A stretch of 64,000 nt of DNA from Halobacillus salinarum (GTDB lineage Bacteria; Bacillota; Bacilli; Bacillales; Halobacillaceae): contig NZ_CP095073.1 in assembly GCF_022919095.1 (NCBI RefSeq), forward strand, positions 1,984,001-2,048,000, written 5' to 3'. How positions within the stretch are numbered: position 1 is the first letter of the stretch; each line of letters begins with the position of its first letter. Made by a program: the position numbers and the translations under genes. Shown piece by piece: positions 58,565 to 64,000 of this stretch. The notes beneath the pieces were generated by a model. It was not told where the DNA came from, searched no databases, and worked only from the letters and a program-made list of their open reading frames with translations.

Positions 58565-60841
58565 ATGGTGAAACGCGGTCGCATCGTCGCCTTTTTTCTA
58601 GTTCTTGTTTTATTAGGAACTTTGATTGCGTCGACTACTACGAACATAACTAAAAATATTAAGTTAGGTCTTGATCTTCAAGGCGGGTTTGAAATCCTTT
58701 ATGATGTCAAACCGCTTCATGAAGGACAGGAAATTAATCAGCAGGTCATGGAAGCCACAGTCGAATCTTTGAACCAGCGGGTGAACGCCCTGGGGATCAG
58801 TGAGACTAACATTGCTATAGAGAATGGCAATCGTATCCGTGTTCAGCTTGCAGGTGTGAAGGATCAACAGGAGGCAAGGAAGCTGCTTTCCACTACAGCG
58901 AACTTGTCTTTTCGAGACGTCAATGACAAAGAATATTTGAACGGCTCGGATCTCGTAGAAGGAAGTGCTCAGCAGTCCTACGATCGAAATAACAATCCGA
59001 TTGTAACACTCGATATGAAGGATCCTTCGAAATTTTACGATGTTACCAAAGAGGTCTCTGCCCGTGAGCAGGATCCTGATACTCCATACTTAGAAAATTT
59101 ATTAGTCATTTGGCTTGATTATGATGAAGATACTTCGTTTGCTAAAGAGTACGGCAAGGATGATCATAAGTACATTTCTGCCCCTCGCATCAGCAAGCCA
59201 ATTAGAAGTAAGTCGGTTCAAATAGAAGGAAACTTCACAGTAGACTCAGCTAAGAAATTAGCCAATATTTTAAATGCCGGGTCGCTGCCTGTGAATCTTG
59301 AAGAAACGTATTCAACTTCTGTAGGAGCTCAATTCGGCGAGCAGGCGATGAATAAGACGATTTATGCAGGAATCATTGGAATTGCGATCATTTTCTTGTT
59401 TATGATGGCTTTCTATCGTTTTCCTGGAGTAATTGCTGCCATTACCTTGACAGCTTATATTTACTTAATCCTGGTAGTCTTTGACTTCATGCAGGGTGTA
59501 CTGACACTGCCTGGTATTGCCGCGTTGGTTCTTGGGGTCGGTATGGCAGTAGATGCCAATATCATTACCTATGAAAGGATTAAAGAGGAGCTGAAAGCAG
59601 GGAAATCGGTGATGTCCGCTTTCAAAGCAGGTAACAAGCAGTCACTTTCCACGATTCTCGATGCCAATATTACGACGTTAATCGCAGCTACTGTTCTCTT
59701 TATCTTTGGTACAAGCTCGGTCAAAGGGTTTGCCACTATGCTGATCGTAAGTATTTTAGTAAGTTTTATCACAGCAGTTTACGGTACGCGTCTGCTCATG
59801 GGATTATGGGTGAAAAGCCGTTACTTGAACAAACGTCCGAAGTGGTTTGGTGTCAATCCAAAAGATATTCTGTCCATTGAAAAGGGGAAAGAAGTTGAAC
59901 CAACCTTTATGAGACGGAAATTTGACTTAGTTGGTATCCGTAAACGATTCTTTGCATTGTCGATCGTACTGGTCGTCACAGGGATTATTATACTGGCGGT
60001 TTTCCGTTTGAATCTGGGAATCGATTTTACGAGCGGTTCTAGACTATCCATTCTTTCTGATGGAAACATCAAGACCGAGGAAGTGGAGCAAACCCTGGAA
60101 GATAAGTTTGGTGTTAAGCCGAAAAAAGTAGTATTATCTGGGGAAAATGATGAAATTGCTGTAGCCAGGTTTGAAAGTGAGCTCGGCAAAAAGAAAATTG
60201 GCGAGATCCAAAGTTATTATGAAGATAAATATGGCAACACACCAAACGTAAGTACTGTTTCGCCGGTCGTTGGCCAGGAACTTGCCAAGAATGCGGCACT
60301 ATCAGTACTCTACGCATCGATTGGGATTATTATCTACGTCACGATCCGCTTTGAGTTTTTCTTTGCGATTACGGCGATCATTGCTTTATTGCACGATGCG
60401 TTCTTTATCATTGCGCTCTTCAGCATTACCAGGCTGGAGTTTGATATTACAATTATCGCCGCAATCTTGACCATCGTAGGATATTCGGTGAACGACACCA
60501 TCGTAACGTTTGACCGAATTAGGGAAAACCTTAGAAAGAGGCGCAAGGTTAAGTCCTTTAAGGAACTTGCCAAAGTTGTAAACGACAGCCTGCTGCAGAC
60601 ATTAACACGTAGTATTAATACAGTGCTAACTGTAATCTTTGCAGCATTGATGCTGCTTATTTTCGGAGCATCTTCGATTACGAACTTCTCCTTTGCGCTA
60701 GTCGTTGGCTTAATTGCCGGTACCTATTCTTCCTTATTTATCGCGGCTCAGCTGTGGCTGATCTGGCGCGGAAGAAGCGTGAAAGAAAATCCTTTAGAAT
60801 TTACTAAAAAGAAACCAAAGAGCGGCGGACCACAAGTCTGA
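58565..60841 (+). CDS. secDF: fused protein-export membrane protein SecDF
   Basis: 758-aa translocase component that pulls secreted proteins using the proton gradient. SecD half: LGLDLQGGFEI near residue 38, then six helices (about 270-415). SecF half: NLGIDFTSGSRL from about 475, then six helices. Fused SecDF is normal in Bacillus. GGAGG lies about eleven bases upstream of ATG 58565. A terminator follows. YajC (53576) is its accessory. Confidence 0.98.
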   Translation: MVKRGRIVAFFLVLVLLGTLIASTTTNITKNIKLGLDLQGGFEILYDVKPLHEGQEINQQVMEATVESLNQRVNALGISETNIAIENGNRIRVQLAGVKDQQEARKLLSTTANLSFRDVNDKEYLNGSDLVEGSAQQSYDRNNNPIVTLDMKDPSKFYDVTKEVSAREQDPDTPYLENLLVIWLDYDEDTSFAKEYGKDDHKYISAPRISKPIRSKSVQIEGNFTVDSAKKLANILNAGSLPVNLEETYSTSVGAQFGEQAMNKTIYAGIIGIAIIFLFMMAFYRFPGVIAAITLTAYIYLILVVFDFMQGVLTLPGIAALVLGVGMAVDANIITYERIKEELKAGKSVMSAFKAGNKQSLSTILDANITTLIAATVLFIFGTSSVKGFATMLIVSILVSFITAVYGTRLLMGLWVKSRYLNKRPKWFGVNPKDILSIEKGKEVEPTFMRRKFDLVGIRKRFFALSIVLVVTGIIILAVFRLNLGIDFTSGSRLSILSDGNIKTEEVEQTLEDKFGVKPKKVVLSGENDEIAVARFESELGKKKIGEIQSYYEDKYGNTPNVSTVSPVVGQELAKNAALSVLYASIGIIIYVTIRFEFFFAITAIIALLHDAFFIIALFSITRLEFDITIIAAILTIVGYSVNDTIVTFDRIRENLRKRRKVKSFKELAKVVNDSLLQTLTRSINTVLTVIFAALMLLIFGASSITNFSFALVVGLIAGTYSSLFIAAQLWLIWRGRSVKENPLEFTKKKPKSGGPQV

Positions 60842-60849
60842 TGCGTGAT

Positions 60850-60884
60850 AAAGCAGCCCCTGACCTATTGGGGCTGCTTTTTTT
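60850..60884 (+). terminator. intrinsic terminator of secDF
   Basis: 11-bp stem AAAGCAGCCCC / GGGGCTGCTTT, 9-base loop, T-rich tail. Confidence 0.92.
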
Positions 60885-60966
60885 GGATTGGGTGAAAGTT
60901 CATCAGGGTATAACTACATTAAAGGATTCATACGATTTCGAAGTATGATAAAGGAGGAAGCGAAGA

Positions 60967-61302
60967 ATGAAGGGGCAGACTTATATCATTTCCGCTCTCA
61001 TTTTTGCATTATTAATTGCAATTTTTGCGGTCATTAACGTAGACCCTGTACAAGTGAATTACCTGTTTGGATCTGGAGAGGCACCGTTAATACTGGTTAT
61101 CATCATTTCTGTGTTGATGGGTGGTCTCGTTACAGCTTCCGTTGGAGCCGTCCGTTATTTTAAATTAAAAAGGCAAAACCGTTCCTTAAGAAATCAGTTA
61201 GCCAATCTGGAGGAGACTGCACCTAAGGAAGAAAAAGCTGAGACAGCCACTACTCAGGAGGAAGATGACCATAAGGAGAAGCATCGTAGAAATGCAACCT
61301 AA
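60967..61302 (+). CDS. yrvD: LapA/DUF1049 domain membrane protein (YrvD-like)
   Basis: 111-aa protein with two membrane helices (about 5-25 and 43-63) joined by NVDPVQVNYLFG, followed by an acidic coiled coil (about 67-110). This is the LapA/DUF1049 pattern, placed between secDF and recJ as yrvD is in B. subtilis. AAAGGAGG lies upstream of ATG 60967. Function in Bacillus unknown. Confidence 0.87.
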   Translation: MKGQTYIISALIFALLIAIFAVINVDPVQVNYLFGSGEAPLILVIIISVLMGGLVTASVGAVRYFKLKRQNRSLRNQLANLEETAPKEEKAETATTQEEDDHKEKHRRNAT

Positions 61303-61309
61303 ATCCTGT

Positions 61310-61338
61310 TTGCTCCCCCTGCTCCCCTCTTGTATAAT
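61310..61338 (+). promoter_or_regulatory. sigma-A promoter of recJ
   Basis: TTGCTC (61310-61315), a 17-base spacer and TATAAT (61333-61338). Confidence 0.6.
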
Positions 61339-61359
61339 AGATGGGTCAGGGGTGAATTT

Positions 61360-63672
61360 ATGCTGCAAAGCAAGATGAGATGGAATTTTACATATGAAGA
61401 TAGTCTGGAAGAGGTAAAGCCTGTCAATGGGCTGAAACCGCTAACTCAACAACTATTAAAAAATCGTGGGATTATTGATCCTGCCCATATTGATAAATTT
61501 CTGCATCCTTCTCTAGAAGATTTACACGATCCATTTTTAATGGGTGGAATGCAGGAAACGGTAGATCGAGTAAAGCTGGCCGTTCAGCAGGGTGAATCTA
61601 TCCTTGTTTACGGGGACTATGATGCGGATGGAGTTAGTTCAACAACGGTCATGCTTGAAGCCTTGAAGGCGATGGGGGCAGATTGTGATTTCTATATTCC
61701 AAACCGTTTTTCTGAAGGTTATGGACCTAATGAAGACGCGTTTATTTTTGCGAAAGACTCTGGATTTTCCGTCATCATCACAGTGGATACAGGGATTGCT
61801 GCGGTACACGAGGCAGAAGTCGCTAAGCGTCTAGGAATGGATCTCATTATTACTGACCATCACGAAGTTCAGGAAACTCTGCCGGATGCGTTTGCCATTA
61901 TCCATCCAAAGACTTCCCCTAATTATCCATTCCAGGAGCTTGCTGGGGTTGGGGTGGCATTTAAAGTAGCTGAGGCATTGCTGGGCCGGCTTCCTGAGGA
62001 GCTGCTGGAGCTAACAGCGATCGGTACTATTGCTGATCTTGTTCCTTTGAGGGATGAGAATCGGTTGCTGGCTTATTTTGGTCTGAAGGCACTTTCCCGA
62101 ACCGAGCGCCCAGGACTAAGAGCTTTGAAGGAAATTTGTGGTGTAGACGGGGAAATCAATGAAGAAACCATAGGGTTCACCATAGGTCCCCGGTTGAATG
62201 CAGTAGGACGATTACAGGATGCAGGGCCGGCTGTAGAATTGTTGATATCTAACGATAAGCACGAAGCCATGCAGCTGGCAGAATTTATTAATCAGCTGAA
62301 TCAGGAACGTCAAAAAATCGTAGCTGACATTGCTAAAGAGGCTGAAGAAATGGTGCTCAGCCAGAATGGTATGAATCGAGTCATCATAGCAGCTAAGGAA
62401 GGCTGGAATCCAGGGGTTCTGGGAATTGTAGCCTCGAAGCTTGTTCGTAAATTTGACCGTCCGGCGATCGTGCTTGGGATTGATTCTGAGACTCAAGCAG
62501 CAAAAGGGTCAGCAAGAAGCATAGACGCTTTTGACCTTTTTCAAAATTGCATGGAGGTAAGAGAGCGGTTTACACATTTCGGCGGACATGCGCAAGCAGC
62601 AGGAATGACTTTGCCGGTAGAGGAGATTGCGGGCTTACAGGAAGATTTAAACCGTCTCGCAGCTGAAAAACTTTCGGCAGAAGATTACCAGCAGGTACTG
62701 GATATAGCAATGACAATTGAAATTGACGATATTACTCTCAAGCAAATTGAAGAAGTAAATCAGCTTCAACCGTTTGGTGTAGGAAATCCTAAACCATTGT
62801 TTCGCGTGCAGCAGTCTCCGAAGGAAATCAGATTGATTGGCAGTCGGAAAAACCATCTAAAACTCCAATTCCAAAAAGCTAAGTCTCGTTTGGACGGCAT
62901 TGCTTTTGGAATGGGGGAACTCTATCAGAAGTTATCTCCTCAAGCTAATATGGAAGTCGTGGGGGAACTTGGAATTAATGAATGGAATGGGCGGAAAAAT
63001 GTCCAAGTCATGATAAAAGACCTTAAAGTCAGCGAATGGCAGCTCTTCGATTTTCGCGGTTCTAAGCAATTAGACAAGCAAATTCCATTGCCGGAAAATG
63101 AAAAATATGCTGCACTTTCCTTTCACCAGATGGAGCATGCCCCTCATAATATCCCGGTGTTGAGCCCGACAGAGATGATGGAAGCTGAACGATTGGACGG
63201 GATAGTCGTATTGGATCTGCCAAACCGGTTAGAGGAGCTGGGAGAGGTGGTCAACGCTTGCAAGCCGGGGAAAATATTTGCATGCTACCGCATAGAAGAT
63301 AGTGCATTTCTTAAAACTTGGCCGACTCGTGACCATTTTAAATTTTTCTATGGTATGCTTATGAAGCGCAAGTCTTTTAACGTACGAACTGAAGGCGAAC
63401 AGCTCGCTGCTCGGAGAGGCTGGGATAAGTCAATGGTTGACTTTATCTCCCAGGTGTTTTTTGAACTTGAATTTGTTAAAATGGAAGATGGTTTACTAAC
63501 GATTAACGCTAAACCTTCACAAAAGGATTTACAGGAATCAGTTTTGTACCGTGAAAAACAGTACCAGATGAAAGTGGAACAGAAATTATACTTTTCTACA
63601 TTTAGAGAATTGAAGGACTGGTTCAATGCTTATATGGAATCAGTCGAGGAGGAAGTAGTAAATGGATCTTAA
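61360..63672 (+). CDS. recJ: single-stranded-DNA exonuclease RecJ
   Basis: 770-aa DHH-family 5'-3' exonuclease. DYDADG at 86-91 and DHH at 166-168 hold the metal ligands; the DHHA1 domain (GGHAQAAGM) and an OB-fold follow, plus a C-terminal extension found in Firmicutes. ATG 61360 ([10 protein letters not shown]) has AGGGGTGA upstream; the frame from 61330 is not family-like. Its last 11 bases overlap apt. Confidence 0.97.
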   Translation: MLQSKMRWNFTYEDSLEEVKPVNGLKPLTQQLLKNRGIIDPAHIDKFLHPSLEDLHDPFLMGGMQETVDRVKLAVQQGESILVYGDYDADGVSSTTVMLEALKAMGADCDFYIPNRFSEGYGPNEDAFIFAKDSGFSVIITVDTGIAAVHEAEVAKRLGMDLIITDHHEVQETLPDAFAIIHPKTSPNYPFQELAGVGVAFKVAEALLGRLPEELLELTAIGTIADLVPLRDENRLLAYFGLKALSRTERPGLRALKEICGVDGEINEETIGFTIGPRLNAVGRLQDAGPAVELLISNDKHEAMQLAEFINQLNQERQKIVADIAKEAEEMVLSQNGMNRVIIAAKEGWNPGVLGIVASKLVRKFDRPAIVLGIDSETQAAKGSARSIDAFDLFQNCMEVRERFTHFGGHAQAAGMTLPVEEIAGLQEDLNRLAAEKLSAEDYQQVLDIAMTIEIDDITLKQIEEVNQLQPFGVGNPKPLFRVQQSPKEIRLIGSRKNHLKLQFQKAKSRLDGIAFGMGELYQKLSPQANMEVVGELGINEWNGRKNVQVMIKDLKVSEWQLFDFRGSKQLDKQIPLPENEKYAALSFHQMEHAPHNIPVLSPTEMMEAERLDGIVVLDLPNRLEELGEVVNACKPGKIFACYRIEDSAFLKTWPTRDHFKFFYGMLMKRKSFNVRTEGEQLAARRGWDKSMVDFISQVFFELEFVKMEDGLLTINAKPSQKDLQESVLYREKQYQMKVEQKLYFSTFRELKDWFNAYMESVEEEVVNGS

Positions 63673-64000
63673 AGAACATATTGCAATTGTGGAGGATTGG
63701 CCTAAGAAAGGCATCCAATTTAAAGATATAACTCCATTAATGGACAATGGAAAAGCTTTTAAAGCTGCAGTAGATGAAATTGTAGAGTATGCACAGGATA
63801 AAGAAATTGATATAGTCGTAGGTCCGGAAGCAAGAGGGTTTATCGTAGGCTGCCCCGTATCTTATGCACTGGAAATCGGCTTTGCTCCTGTGCGTAAGGA
63901 AGGAAAGCTTCCTCGTGAGACGATCCAAGTGGATTACGGTCTTGAATATGGGAGTGATGTGCTCACGATCCATAAAGATGCCATTAAACCAGGACAACGA
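63662..64000 (+). CDS. apt: adenine phosphoribosyltransferase (5' part, cut by window end)
   Basis: The first 113 codons of a purine-salvage enzyme are present with no stop in the window. They read [20 protein letters not shown], then [10 protein letters not shown] and [10 protein letters not shown], close to B. subtilis Apt. ATG 63662 overlaps the recJ end, with AGGAGG eight bases upstream. The PRPP-binding loop lies beyond the window. In B. subtilis relA follows. Confidence 0.97.
   Translation, partial: MDLKEHIAIVEDWPKKGIQFKDITPLMDNGKAFKAAVDEIVEYAQDKEIDIVVGPEARGFIVGCPVSYALEIGFAPVRKEGKLPRETIQVDYGLEYGSDVLTIHKDAIKPGQR

Overview
This window reads as a chromosome segment of a spore-forming, low-to-mid GC Bacillaceae, probably a Halobacillus-like genus. 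The evidence is near-complete synteny with the Bacillus subtilis ysoA-tig-clpX-lonA to recJ-apt segment, plus many spore genes (spoVID, spoIIB, spoIVFA/FB, spo0B, safA, bofC, spoVB, sda). The genus is an inference; no rRNA is present to confirm it. I saw no prophage, insertion sequence, CRISPR array, tRNA or rRNA.

Layout. 1-5.9 kb is an accessory stretch. It holds a MerR-like/HD-GYP protein, two YjcZ-type microproteins, an SDR oxidoreductase, a small coiled-coil protein, a hypoxanthine/uracil DNA glycosylase, a 48-aa secreted peptide with a doubled DPGDPGMG motif, and the sporulation checkpoint gene sda. 5.9-13 kb is the protein quality-control block ysoA-tig-clpX-lonA-ysxC, with no lonB. 13.3-15.7 kb is a polar amino-acid ABC transporter inserted between ysxC and a ysxD-like gene. 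16.4-22.7 kb is the haem operon hemAXCDBL. 22.9-28.5 kb is spoVID, a small membrane gene, a T-box leader with valS, then folC. 29-31.3 kb is comC, a decayed stretch and spoIIB. 31.4-38.6 kb is maf-radC-mreBCD-minCD-spoIVFA-spoIVFB (shape, division-site selection, pro-sigma-K processing). 38.6-41.1 kb is an RNase E/G gene, the L21 leader and rplU-prp-rpmA. 41.2-44.4 kb is spo0B-obg-pheB-pheA. 44.5-49.4 kb is safA, a CotS-like kinase, nadE, a CoxA-like lipoprotein, yebC and bofC. 49.5-53.9 kb is ruvAB, a DUF2905 gene, queA, tgt and yajC. 53.9-58.4 kb holds a TIGR04086 membrane gene, an anion-type transporter broken by a frameshift, a DUF421 gene, spoVB and comN. 58.5-64 kb is secDF, lapA-like, recJ and the 5' part of apt.

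How the genes work together. Three themes dominate: haem synthesis from glutamyl-tRNA; the cell envelope and septum (MreBCD, MinCD); and spore development, with two coat-assembly partners (SpoVID, SafA), a mother-cell signalling pair (SpoIVFA/FB with BofC as a third regulator) and phosphorelay parts (Spo0B, Sda).

Points most worth a second look are the secreted repeat peptide (4783-4929), the MerR-HD-GYP fusion, the frameshifted transporter with a G6 run at 55329-55334, the decayed interval between comC and spoIIB, the structured leader before secDF, and the relocation of a coat-type kinase from the spoVID locus to the safA locus. Most of the remaining sequence is ordinary core genome. All calls come from reading the sequence; no database search was run.
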